Positions 1 through 8,023 of a stretch of DNA of 8,474 nt are shown here, in pieces; position 1 is the stretch's first letter, and every line of letters starts with the position of its first letter. Made by a program: the position numbers and the translations under genes. The notes under the pieces are model-generated. The model was not told where the DNA came from and ran no database searches. It saw only the letters and a list, made by a program, of their open reading frames with translations. Source of the stretch: Desulfobacterales bacterium (GTDB lineage: Bacteria; Desulfobacterota; Desulfobacteria; Desulfobacterales; SpSt-501); assembly GCA_025454275.1 (NCBI GenBank), contig JALOOS010000051.1, positions 1 through 8,474 of the forward strand, in the 5' to 3' direction.

Positions 1-121
1 CGCGATGCAACCGGCCGCACCAAGGCCCGGAGCGCCGCCTTCCTTGCCGCCCCGGGCGCCTGTAAATGCGATGCTGCCTGCCGTGTTCTCCGGGGGCACC
101 CACCACCGAAAGGCTTGCGCC
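1..121. other. Upstream leader, no supportable gene
   Basis: No gene can be supported here. One + frame is open from the window edge and closes at TAA 63-65, so it could be the last 20 codons of an upstream gene, but the peptide is rich in Arg and Pro and matches nothing I recognise. The macroglobulin reading frame is open back to an ATG at position 5, but the extra 39 residues would place a proline-rich stretch ahead of a good signal peptide, so I treat them as untranslated. I see no convincing sigma-70 promoter or terminator. Confidence 0.5.
108..113 (+). promoter_or_regulatory. Ribosome binding site of the alpha-2-macroglobulin gene
   Basis: GAAAGG lies 8 bases ahead of the ATG at 122, which is normal Shine-Dalgarno spacing. 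Together with the signal peptide that begins exactly there, it decides the start at 122 over the in-frame ATGs at 5 and 71. Confidence 0.7.
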
Positions 122-190
122 ATGCGCCGCACTGCCCTTGCCCTTCTCCTGAGTCTCGCTTTTTTGGGCTCGCCGCTCGCGGCCCCTGCT
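122..190 (+). other. Signal peptide of the alpha-2-macroglobulin (no lipobox)
   Basis: Residues 1-3 are Met-Arg-Arg, followed by a hydrophobic core (residues 5-16, rich in Ala and Leu) and a Gly-Ser-Pro-Leu-Ala-Ala-Pro-Ala end. There is no cysteine, so lipoprotein processing is excluded and export with signal peptidase I cleavage is expected. The exact cut is uncertain because prolines at 22, 24 and 25 disfavour several of the otherwise good sites between residues 20 and 23. Confidence 0.8.
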
Positions 191-3100
191 CCGCCCGGGG
201 TGTCGGAGTTTTCACCCCAGGGCACCGCCAAGAACGTCCGCCAGGCAACGGCGGTTTTCTCCAAACCCATGGTGGCGTTCGGCGACCCGCGGGCGGCCTC
301 CCCCTTCCGTGTAAGTTGCGACGCGGCGGGCCAGGGTCGGTGGCTGGACCCGCAGCGCTGGGTGTACGACTTCGAGCATGAGCTGCCGGGCGGAATCCGA
401 TGCGCCTTCACGCTGGATCCGGCCGTACGCTCCCTCGCCGGCCGCAAGCTTGGGGGCGCGCGCGAGTTTACCTTCTCCACCGGAGGGCCGGCGATCCTCA
501 CCGCCATTCCGCGTTCCGGCCAACAGGGCATCAGCGAGGAGCAGGTCTTCATCCTGCTCCTGGACAGCATTGCGGACGAGGCGACGGTTCTCTCCCAGGT
601 GCGCTTTGCGATCGCCGGCATCCCCCAGGCCGTGGGATGCCGGATCGTCACGGGCCAGGCGCGCGAGGCGATCCTCGACGCCCACCCCTGGCTGTTCACC
701 CCGGACACCGACCGCCGCCGTTGCCTGCTGCTGCAAAGCCGCCAGCGTTTTCCACACAAAACCAAGGTGAGCCTCGTCTGGGGCAAGGGGGTTCGCTCTG
801 CCGCGGGAGTGGCCTCCGACCAGGACCAGGTGCTGCACTTCGAGACCCGGGAGGAGTTTCTCGCCGAGTTCCACTGTGAGCGCGAAAACCCCCGGGCCGG
901 CTGCATCCCGGTCCTGCCCATGCGCCTGCGTTTCAACGCGCCGCTCGCCCCCGGGCAGAGCGGCGAGGCCGTGTTGAAAGGGCCTGCGGGGAAGAGCTGG
1001 AGCGTGCCCCTGGGCAAGGATGCCAGCGTGCTTACGTTCGAGGGGCCCTTTCCGGCGAATGCCGATTTCGAGCTCGAGCTGCCGGGGGAAATCCGGGACG
1101 ATGCGGGCCGCGCACCGGCCAACGCCGGCCGATTCCCCCTCAAGATCCGCACGGCCGGCTATCCGCCGCTTGCCAAGTTCGCGGCCCGCTTCGGCATTGT
1201 CGAGCTCAACCCCGAGCCGGTGCTGCCGGTCACGCTGCGCAACATCGAATTCCCCCCTGCGGCGCGGATGATGAGAGTGGGCACCGGCCCGACCGCACGG
1301 CTGAACGGCAAGATGTTCACGTTGGAGCCGGGGCGCGCCGGGGAGGTTCAACGGTGGCTGCGCCGGGTCGCCGCCGCCCGGCGCGACGCCTCGCTGCTGG
1401 CAGGGGAGCCGGCGGCGGCCGACTTCCAAATCCCACAATCCCCGGGGGCGGGCGCTTTCGAAGTGGTCGGCATCCCGCTCGGGGCACCCGGGCTTTACAT
1501 CGTCGAGATTGAAAGCGCCATCTTGGGCCGGGCGCTGCTCGACCCCCCGCGGCCCCTGTATGTGCCCGCCGCCGCCCTGGTCACCAACCTCTCCGTGCAT
1601 TTCAAGCAGGGGCGCGAGTCCTCTCTCGTGTGGGTGACGACCCTGGACACGGCCGCGCCGGTTAAAGACGCGGAGGTTGGCGTCACGGCCTGCGACGGGA
1701 GCGAGCTGTGGAGGGGGCGCACCGACGCGGACGGAATCGCGCGCATCGACCGGGAATTGGCCTCGCCCGGCGGCCGCCCGGCGTGCGCCTTCGACCGCCC
1801 GGACCACGACGGAGGGGGGCCGGGTGCGCTGCAGCGCCTGGAGGAGGGGCTTTTCATCACCGCGCAGACATCCGCGGACATGAGCTTCGTGCACTCGAGC
1901 TGGGACGAGGGCATCGAGGCCTGGCGCTTCAAGCTGCCGGTGGATCCCGGCATGGGGCCGGATATCGCCCACACCATCCTCGACCGCAGCCTGCTGCGGG
2001 CCGGTGAGACCGTGCACATGAAACACCTCCTCCGCCGCCACACCCGGGGCGGCTTCACCCAGCCGCCGCCGGAGCGGCTGCCGCACACCGTTTCCATCCG
2101 CCATCTCGGCAGCCGCCAGGTCTACGAGCTGCCCGTGGCCTGGGATGGGGCCGGGGTGGCCGAGACAGAGTGGGTCGTCCCGCGCGAGGCCAAGCTCGGC
2201 CGCTACAGCGTGAGCCTGCTCCGCGGCGCCGGCCGGGAGGAGGGCGCGGCGCCGGAGGCTGCGGCCGCCCTTGAGGAGACGCCCCCCTTCCCGGTTTTGG
2301 ACAGCCTCACCTCGGGGCACTTCCAGGTCGAGGAGTTCCGCCTGCCGCTGCTCAAGGGGACGATCCAACCGCCCGTGCAGGCCCTGGTCAATGCGCGCGA
2401 GGTCCCGCTCGATCTCGGCGTCCACTACTTGGCCGGGGGCGGGGCGGGGATGCTGCCCGTGACGCTGCGTGCGGACGTGGCCGCCCGGCGGCCGCCGGCC
2501 TTCGAGGGGTTCGAGGAGGTCGTCTTCGCCAACGGCCCGGCCGCCGAGGGGCGGGTGCGGCGCGGGGAACCGGCGGAGCCGGGTGCGGACGCCGCCGGGG
2601 AAGCCCGGCCGCGGCTGATCAGGACGGAGCTGGTGCTGGATCGCACCGGTGCGGCCCGCACCGTTGTGCCCGGGCTTGCAGCGGCCGACACGCCGCAGGA
2701 GCTGATGGTGGAAATGGAGTTCCGCGACCCCAACGGGGAAATCCAAACCGTCTCCAGCCGGGTCCCCCTCTGGAACGCGGGGCGCCTGGTCGGGATCAAG
2801 CTGGAGGAGTGGGCGGCGGCCAGGGATTCCCTCAAATTCCAGGTGGCGGTGGTGGACCTCGCCGGCCGGCCGGTGGCGGCGGCTCCGGTGACGGTGGACC
2901 TGTACGAGCGCCGGGTCATTACCCACCGCAAGCGGCTGGTGGGCGGCTTCTACGCCTACGATCACACCGTGGAAATCAAGCGGGTGGGGACCCTGGTCGA
3001 GGGCCGGACCGACTCCGGGGGGTGGCTTTCGTGTGAAACCGCCTCCCCGGTGTCGGGGGAGGTGATCCTGGCGGCCGAGAGCCGGGACGAAAGCGGCAAC

Positions 3101-5815
3101 CGGACCTTTGCGCACCGTTCGGTGTGGGTGGCCGGGGCAAAGGAGTGGTGGTTCGAAGCCGCGGACCATGACCGCATGGACCTTCTGCCCGAGCGCAAAC
3201 GCTACGAGCCGGGCGAAACGGCCCGATTTCAAGTGCGCATGCCGTTTCGCGAAGCGACGGCGCTGATAGCGGTGGAACGCGAGGGGGTCATGGAGGCCCG
3301 GGTGCAGAAGCTATCCGGCCGGCAGCCGGTGGTCGAGATCCCGATCAAGGGCAGCTACGCGCCCAATGTCTTCGTGTCGGTTCTCGCCGTGCGCGGCCGT
3401 GCGGGCGCGGTGCAGCCCACTGCGCTGGCGGACCTGGGAAAGCCTGCCTTCCGGCTCGGTATAGCCGAGATCAACGTGGGGTGGCGCGCACATGCGCTGC
3501 GGGTGGCCGTGACGACAGAGCGGCAGCTGGTGCGGGTCCGGGACAACGTCAAGGTGACCGTGCAGGCCGCGGCGGAGGCCGGCGGGTTGCCGCCGCCGGG
3601 GGGCGAGGCGGCCCTCGTGGTCGTGGACGAGGGGCTGCTCGAACTGACGGCGAACCGCAGCTGGGAGCTGCTGGCGGCCATGATGGGCCGCCGCGGCTGC
3701 GAGGTGCGCACGGCCACGGCCCAAATGCAGGTGGTGGGCAAGCGCCACTTCGGAGCCAAGGCTCTGCCCGCGGGCGGCGGGGGCGGCCGCCAGGCGACGC
3801 GCGAGCTCTTCGACCCCCTGGTTTTGTGGAAGTCCCGGCTCCCGCTCGACGAGCGCGGGCAGGCCGTGGTCGAGTTCCCCCTGAACGACTCGGTCACCTC
3901 GTTCCGCATCGTGGCCGTCGTCCATGCCGGCAGCGGGCTGTTCGGGACCGGCATGACCACCGTTCGCGCCACCCAGGAGCTTTCGATCCTGCCCGGCCTG
4001 CCGCCCGTGGTGCGGGAGGGGGACCGCTTCCGGGCCGGCGTCACCGTGCGCAACACGACGGGGCAGACCCTGACGGTGGCACTCTCCGCCCGGGTGCCGG
4101 GCCTCGCAGAGGCGCCCGGGCCGCAGAGCGTGACCCTGGCCGCCGGCGACGCCCGGGAGCTCTTCTGGGAGGTGGCGGTGCCCGCCGGGCAGGATCGCCT
4201 GGGCTGGGAGATCACGGCCGCCGCCACGGACCGCGCGCACACCGACCGGGTGCGGGTGGTGCAGAAGGTCGCCCCGGCGGTGCCGGCGCGGGTCGTTCAG
4301 GGCGGGATCGTGCAGCTGGAGGGCGAATTCCAGCAGGCGGTGGCGCCGCCGGCCGACGCCCTCGCGGGCGGCGGGCTGCGCCTCGACGCCCGTGCGCGGC
4401 TGGTCGACGGGTTGGAGGCGGTTGCCGACTACATGCGCCGCTACCCGTACGGGTGCATGGAGCAGAAGATCTCGGCGGCGGTGGCCCTGCGCGATCGCGC
4501 GCTCTGGGATGAACGGATGCGGGAGCTGCCGGCCTTCATGGACGGCGATGGGCTGGTGAAGTATTTTCCGTCGATGCCTCAGGGCGACCCGGTCTTGACC
4601 GCCTACATCCTGGCGGTGGGGCACGAGGCCGGATGGAGCATCCCGACGGGACCGCTGGCGCAGGCGGTGGAGGGCCTCACGCGTTTCGTGAGCGGACGGC
4701 TGGTGAGGCACTCCCCCGCGGCCGCTGCCGATCTGACACTGCGCAAACTCTCGGCGCTGGCGGCGCTCGCCCGGCTCGGCCATGCCGAGCCGGCCTTGAT
4801 CGGGTCGATATCCATCGATCCTCCCCTCTGGCCCACATCGGCGCTGCTCGACTGGATGGAGATCCTGGTGCACCTGGAAAAGCTTCCCGGCCGCCCGCAG
4901 CGCCTGGCGGAGGCCGAGCAGGCGCTGCGGGCGCGGATGGTCACCCAGGGGACCCTGACCGCCTTCTCCACCGGCGCCTCGGATCGGCTGTGGTGGTTGA
5001 TGGCCTCCGAGGACGTGAATGCCGTGCGAGCGGTGCTGGCCGCGTTGCGGCTCGAGGGCTGGCGGGACGATCTGCCCCGGCTCGTGCGCGGCGCGCTGGC
5101 CCGGCAGCGCCACGGGCGCTGGGATCTCACCACCGCCAACGCCTGGGGGGTGCTGGCCATGGCGCGCTTCTCGGATCAGGTCGAGAGCACAGCGGTCACC
5201 GGGACCACCCGCGTCGACATCGCGGGCCAGCGGCGGTCGTTCGACTGGGCCGCCCCGCCGAAGAGCGAGGCGATGCTGATTCCCTGGCCCGCGGGTCGAT
5301 CCGATCTCAGGCTGCGGCACGAGGGCGGCGGCCGGCCGTGGGTCGCGTTCCAGGGGGTGGCGGCCATTCCGTTGCGGGAGCCGCTGAACAGCGGGTTCAA
5401 AATCCACAAACGCCTGAGCGCCCTCGACCGCCGGGCGCCCGACCGCTGGAGCCGGGGCGACGTCCTGCGGGTGAGGCTCGAGATCGAGGCCCAGGCGGGC
5501 GCGGGTTGGGTCGCGGTGAGCGACCCGCTGCCGGCCGGTGCGGCGGTGCTGGGCAGCGGGCTCGGCCGGGACTCAGAGCTGATGACCCGCGGCGAGCAGC
5601 CGACAGGGCGGGTGGGACCGGCCTTCGAGGAGCGATCCTTCGAGGCGTTTCGGGCCTACTACGAACAGGTGCCGGCCGGGCGCTGGGTGCTGGAGTACAC
5701 CCTGCGCCTGAACCAGAGCGGCACCTTTCACCTGCCGCCCACCCGGGTCGAGGCCCTCTACGCGCCGGAGATGATGGGGGAGATCCCCAACGCGCCCTTC
5801 GAGGTGAGTCCCTGA
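122..5815 (+). CDS. Bacterial alpha-2-macroglobulin family protein, thioester-containing, periplasmic
   Basis: This is a 1897-residue broad-spectrum protease trap of the COG2373 type. In this family, cleavage of a bait region triggers a conformational change that cages the protease and exposes a thioester for covalent capture. Seen in order: a signal peptide (about 1-23) without a lipobox; N-terminal macroglobulin-like domains, including PPLAKFAARFGIVE near 350; the MG2 signature LDRSLLRAGETV from 620; a bait-region/BRD domain with VVDEGLLELT near 1167; a Gly-rich loop at 1207-1223; the A2M domain starting near F1230 (FDPLVLWKSRLPLD); a thioester domain with YGCMEQ (C1445, Q1448) and its helical part running past TTANAWG near 1670; and a C-terminal MG10-like domain ending in LPPTRVEALYAPEM near 1868. 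The length is typical of the longer bacterial members. The frame is unbroken and the stop is TGA 5813-5815. pbpC follows after 57 bases with no terminator between, suggesting an operon. Family and domain order are secure; protease trapping is inferred from the family. Confidence 0.95.
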   Translation: MRRTALALLLSLAFLGSPLAAPAPPGVSEFSPQGTAKNVRQATAVFSKPMVAFGDPRAASPFRVSCDAAGQGRWLDPQRWVYDFEHELPGGIRCAFTLDPAVRSLAGRKLGGAREFTFSTGGPAILTAIPRSGQQGISEEQVFILLLDSIADEATVLSQVRFAIAGIPQAVGCRIVTGQAREAILDAHPWLFTPDTDRRRCLLLQSRQRFPHKTKVSLVWGKGVRSAAGVASDQDQVLHFETREEFLAEFHCERENPRAGCIPVLPMRLRFNAPLAPGQSGEAVLKGPAGKSWSVPLGKDASVLTFEGPFPANADFELELPGEIRDDAGRAPANAGRFPLKIRTAGYPPLAKFAARFGIVELNPEPVLPVTLRNIEFPPAARMMRVGTGPTARLNGKMFTLEPGRAGEVQRWLRRVAAARRDASLLAGEPAAADFQIPQSPGAGAFEVVGIPLGAPGLYIVEIESAILGRALLDPPRPLYVPAAALVTNLSVHFKQGRESSLVWVTTLDTAAPVKDAEVGVTACDGSELWRGRTDADGIARIDRELASPGGRPACAFDRPDHDGGGPGALQRLEEGLFITAQTSADMSFVHSSWDEGIEAWRFKLPVDPGMGPDIAHTILDRSLLRAGETVHMKHLLRRHTRGGFTQPPPERLPHTVSIRHLGSRQVYELPVAWDGAGVAETEWVVPREAKLGRYSVSLLRGAGREEGAAPEAAAALEETPPFPVLDSLTSGHFQVEEFRLPLLKGTIQPPVQALVNAREVPLDLGVHYLAGGGAGMLPVTLRADVAARRPPAFEGFEEVVFANGPAAEGRVRRGEPAEPGADAAGEARPRLIRTELVLDRTGAARTVVPGLAAADTPQELMVEMEFRDPNGEIQTVSSRVPLWNAGRLVGIKLEEWAAARDSLKFQVAVVDLAGRPVAAAPVTVDLYERRVITHRKRLVGGFYAYDHTVEIKRVGTLVEGRTDSGGWLSCETASPVSGEVILAAESRDESGNRTFAHRSVWVAGAKEWWFEAADHDRMDLLPERKRYEPGETARFQVRMPFREATALIAVEREGVMEARVQKLSGRQPVVEIPIKGSYAPNVFVSVLAVRGRAGAVQPTALADLGKPAFRLGIAEINVGWRAHALRVAVTTERQLVRVRDNVKVTVQAAAEAGGLPPPGGEAALVVVDEGLLELTANRSWELLAAMMGRRGCEVRTATAQMQVVGKRHFGAKALPAGGGGGRQATRELFDPLVLWKSRLPLDERGQAVVEFPLNDSVTSFRIVAVVHAGSGLFGTGMTTVRATQELSILPGLPPVVREGDRFRAGVTVRNTTGQTLTVALSARVPGLAEAPGPQSVTLAAGDARELFWEVAVPAGQDRLGWEITAAATDRAHTDRVRVVQKVAPAVPARVVQGGIVQLEGEFQQAVAPPADALAGGGLRLDARARLVDGLEAVADYMRRYPYGCMEQKISAAVALRDRALWDERMRELPAFMDGDGLVKYFPSMPQGDPVLTAYILAVGHEAGWSIPTGPLAQAVEGLTRFVSGRLVRHSPAAAADLTLRKLSALAALARLGHAEPALIGSISIDPPLWPTSALLDWMEILVHLEKLPGRPQRLAEAEQALRARMVTQGTLTAFSTGASDRLWWLMASEDVNAVRAVLAALRLEGWRDDLPRLVRGALARQRHGRWDLTTANAWGVLAMARFSDQVESTAVTGTTRVDIAGQRRSFDWAAPPKSEAMLIPWPAGRSDLRLRHEGGGRPWVAFQGVAAIPLREPLNSGFKIHKRLSALDRRAPDRWSRGDVLRVRLEIEAQAGAGWVAVSDPLPAGAAVLGSGLGRDSELMTRGEQPTGRVGPAFEERSFEAFRAYYEQVPAGRWVLEYTLRLNQSGTFHLPPTRVEALYAPEMMGEIPNAPFEVSP
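3737..3802 (+). other. Candidate bait-region loop (Gly-rich, basic)
   Basis: Residues 1206-1227 form a low-complexity, exposed-looking stretch with a run of five glycines and scattered Lys/Arg (K1207, R1208, K1213, R1223, R1227). It sits just before the FDPLVLWKSRL start of the A2M domain, the position where the bait region lies in animal alpha-2-macroglobulin. From memory, close bacterial relatives carry a very similar loop, so it may be structural rather than a fast-evolving bait. The assignment is inferred from position. Confidence 0.5.
4454..4465 (+). other. Thioester site CMEQ
   Basis: The codons give Cys1445-Met-Glu-Gln1448 within YPYGCMEQ. In thioester-containing macroglobulins and complement proteins, the Cys side chain and the Gln carbonyl of CxEQ form the internal thioester that links covalently to the trapped target. 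Both residues are present, so this protein belongs with thioester-bearing YfhM-like members rather than YfaS-like members that lost the site. Confidence 0.9.
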
Positions 5816-5853
5816 CAGCGGTTGGATCGACCCGTTCCGGCGGGAGGCTCATA

Positions 5854-5860
5854 TAAGGAG
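5854..5860 (+). promoter_or_regulatory. Strong ribosome binding site before pbpC
   Basis: TAAGGAG is a seven-base match to the anti-Shine-Dalgarno complement. It stands 12 bases before GTG 5873, 18 before ATG 5879 and 24 before ATG 5885. Only the GTG is at a workable, if long, distance, which is why I chose it. It also rules out the TTG at 5822, which lies upstream of it. Confidence 0.65.
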
Positions 5861-5872
5861 ATCGCAGCTGCG

Positions 5873-8023
5873 GTGAGTATGCCGATGGTTCGAACGACAG
5901 CCTGGATTGCCGCCCTCGCCATCGTCGCGGCGGCATCCGCCCCGGCCCTGGCCGCTGTGCCGAGCTATGAGCTGGTGCGGGGGATGCATCGGCCCTCGGA
6001 GTCCCTGCTGGTCGACCGGCACGGCGAGGTGCTGCACGAGCTGCGCACAGACCCCCGTTCGCGGCGGCTCGCCTGGGTGGAGATCGACGCGATCTCGCCG
6101 GCCCTTCTCCAGGCCGTGGTGATGGCCGAAGACCGGCGCTTTTTCGCGCACGGCGGGGTGGACTTCCGGGCCGTGGCCGCGGCCGCCGTGCAGCGATGGG
6201 TGGTCGGGCCCCAGCGCGGGGCCAGCACCATCACCATGCAGCTTGCCGCCATGCTGGATCCGGGATTGCGGCCGGCAGGGAACCGGCGCACGTTCTTGCA
6301 GAAGTGGCGGCAGGCGCAGGCGGCCTGGGAGATCGAGGGGTCCTGGGACAAGCGCCGCATTTTGGAGGCCTACCTGAACCGCGTCTATTTTTCCGGGGAG
6401 CTCCAGGGGATCCATGCCGCCGCCCGCGCTCTTTTCGGCAAGAGCCCGCACGGCCTCGACCGGGTGGAGTCCATCCTCCTCGCGGCGCTGATCCGCGCGC
6501 CCAACGCAGGGGCCGGAGCGGCGGCGCCGCGGGCGGCTCTTCTCGGCCGGTCCTTGGGATGGAACATTTCCGAGGAGAAGATTCGGGAGCTGGCCTTCCA
6601 GGCCCTCGGGGGGGTGAAGTTCATCGCCCCGCAGGCGGGCATGGCGCCCCAGCTGGCGCAGCGGCTGCTCAAGGGAAAACCCGCCGGCGGCGAGGTGCCC
6701 ACGACGCTGGATGGCGAGCTCCAGCGCCTGGTCGTGGAGCGGCTCGCGGTCCACCTGGACCCCCTCCGGGCACGCAACGTGGGCGAAGGGGCGGTGCTGG
6801 TCGCGGCCAACCGCACCGGCGAGGTGCTCGCCTATGCCAGCCGCACCTCCGCGCCGGAGCGCAGCCGCTTCGTGGACGGCGTGGCGGCCCGGCGGCAGGC
6901 GGGGTCCACCCTGAAGCCGTTTCTTTATGCCGAGGCCTTCGAGCAGCGGCTGCTGACCCCGGCGACCCTGCTGGACGACAGCCCACTCGACCTGGGGCTT
7001 CCCGGAGGGATTTACCAGCCGCGCAGCTACGATGGGACCCACGTGGGACCGGTGTCCGTGCGCACGGCCCTGGCCGCGTCGATGAACATCCCGGCCGTGA
7101 AGGCGGCGCAACTGCTCGGGGTCGAAACCTTCCTGGGAAGCCTGCGCCGGCTGGGGGTGGAGGGGTTGAGCGAGTCCGGGGATTTCTACGGGCCTTCGCT
7201 GGCCCTGGGCACCGCGGATGTGACGCTCTGGGAACTGGTGAACGCCTACCGCGCCCTGGCGAACGGCGGGTGGTGGAGTCCGCTGCAGCTCGAGCCCCCC
7301 CGGCAGGCAGGGGCAGCGGGCCGGCGGGTTTTTTCCGAAGAGGCGGCTTTCCTGGCGGCCGACATCCTCTCCGACCGGCAAGCGCGCTACCTGGGGTTCG
7401 GCCTGGAAAACGCGTTGTCAACCCGCTTTTGGACGGCGGTCAAGACCGGTACCAGCAAGGATATGCGCGACAATTGGTGTGTAGGCTTCTCCCGGGAGTT
7501 CACGGTCGGCGTCTGGGTCGGGAACTACGCCGGGGAGCCGATGTGGGACGTGAGCGGTGTCGCCGGCGCCGCCCCGATCTGGCGCGACATCATGGACCAC
7601 CTGCATCGCCGGCAACCCGGCCGGCCGCCCGCCCCGCCGGGCGGGCTCGTGCGGGGCACGGCCTCCGGCGGGAGTGGCCGAACGATAGAGTGGTTCATCC
7701 GCGGCACCGAACCCGGGGGGCAGGGCGGTTATCCCCTGCCGGGTTTGGCGCGGATCGCCTATCCCCCCGACGAGGCCATTCTGTCGTTTGACCCCGACAT
7801 CCCGCGCGACCGGCAGAAGATCCTCTTCCGGGCCGCGGGGGCGGGGGAGGCCCTGAATTGGATGCTCAACGGCCGCTTCCTCCCGGCTGAGGCCGCCGCG
7901 AACGGCTGGCCGGTCACCCCCGGTCGGTTCACGCTCTCGCTTTACACGCTGGCCGGCGTCCGGCTGGACGAGGTCCGTTTCACGGTAAGGGGGAAGGCCG
8001 CGCGGGACCCGGGTTCCAGGTGA
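5873..8023 (+). CDS. pbpC: Penicillin-binding protein 1C (bifunctional glycosyltransferase/transpeptidase)
   Basis: This 716-residue class A PBP would polymerise lipid II and cross-link peptidoglycan in the periplasm. An N-terminal hydrophobic segment (about 10-28) is followed by a GT51 domain: E86-D87 with H93-G94 (EDxxFxxHxG motif, E86 the expected catalytic Glu), GASTITMQLA at 116-125, QKWRQ at 143-147, and KRRILEAYLN at 160-169. The transpeptidase has S345-TL-K348 (SxxK, acylated Ser), S403-M-N405 (SxN) and K524-TGTS (KTG). A BiPBP_C domain (about 625-714, with YPPDEAILSFDPDIP) closes the protein and identifies the 1C type. It is somewhat shorter than the roughly 770-residue E. coli protein. 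All catalytic motifs are intact apart from a divergent third GT motif. The gene lies 57 bases after the macroglobulin, probably in one transcript. GTG 5873 is chosen from the Shine-Dalgarno; ATG 5879 and ATG 5885 remain possible and change only a few residues. Identity is secure, the exact start is not. Confidence 0.94.
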   Translation: MSMPMVRTTAWIAALAIVAAASAPALAAVPSYELVRGMHRPSESLLVDRHGEVLHELRTDPRSRRLAWVEIDAISPALLQAVVMAEDRRFFAHGGVDFRAVAAAAVQRWVVGPQRGASTITMQLAAMLDPGLRPAGNRRTFLQKWRQAQAAWEIEGSWDKRRILEAYLNRVYFSGELQGIHAAARALFGKSPHGLDRVESILLAALIRAPNAGAGAAAPRAALLGRSLGWNISEEKIRELAFQALGGVKFIAPQAGMAPQLAQRLLKGKPAGGEVPTTLDGELQRLVVERLAVHLDPLRARNVGEGAVLVAANRTGEVLAYASRTSAPERSRFVDGVAARRQAGSTLKPFLYAEAFEQRLLTPATLLDDSPLDLGLPGGIYQPRSYDGTHVGPVSVRTALAASMNIPAVKAAQLLGVETFLGSLRRLGVEGLSESGDFYGPSLALGTADVTLWELVNAYRALANGGWWSPLQLEPPRQAGAAGRRVFSEEAAFLAADILSDRQARYLGFGLENALSTRFWTAVKTGTSKDMRDNWCVGFSREFTVGVWVGNYAGEPMWDVSGVAGAAPIWRDIMDHLHRRQPGRPPAPPGGLVRGTASGGSGRTIEWFIRGTEPGGQGGYPLPGLARIAYPPDEAILSFDPDIPRDRQKILFRAAGAGEALNWMLNGRFLPAEAAANGWPVTPGRFTLSLYTLAGVRLDEVRFTVRGKAARDPGSR

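Noticed and set aside
212..5407. Very long open frames on the minus strand (212-3232 and 3311-5407) opposite the macroglobulin gene
   Set aside because: They lie wholly opposite a strongly supported gene, have no recognisable domains, and their Pro/Arg/Gly/His-rich composition is what GC-rich codons give when read on the other strand, where stop codons are rare.
4633..5856. Plus-strand open frame of about 407 codons overlapping the end of the macroglobulin gene
   Set aside because: It overlaps the conserved thioester and C-terminal domains in another frame, with low-complexity Ala/Gly/Arg content and no motif.
5822..5878. TTG 5822 as pbpC start
   Set aside because: It lies upstream of the strong Shine-Dalgarno and would add a polar extension before the hydrophobic signal segment.
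5849..7381. Minus-strand open frame of about 510 codons opposite pbpC
   Set aside because: Same shadow effect; pbpC motifs are continuous on the + strand through the whole stretch.
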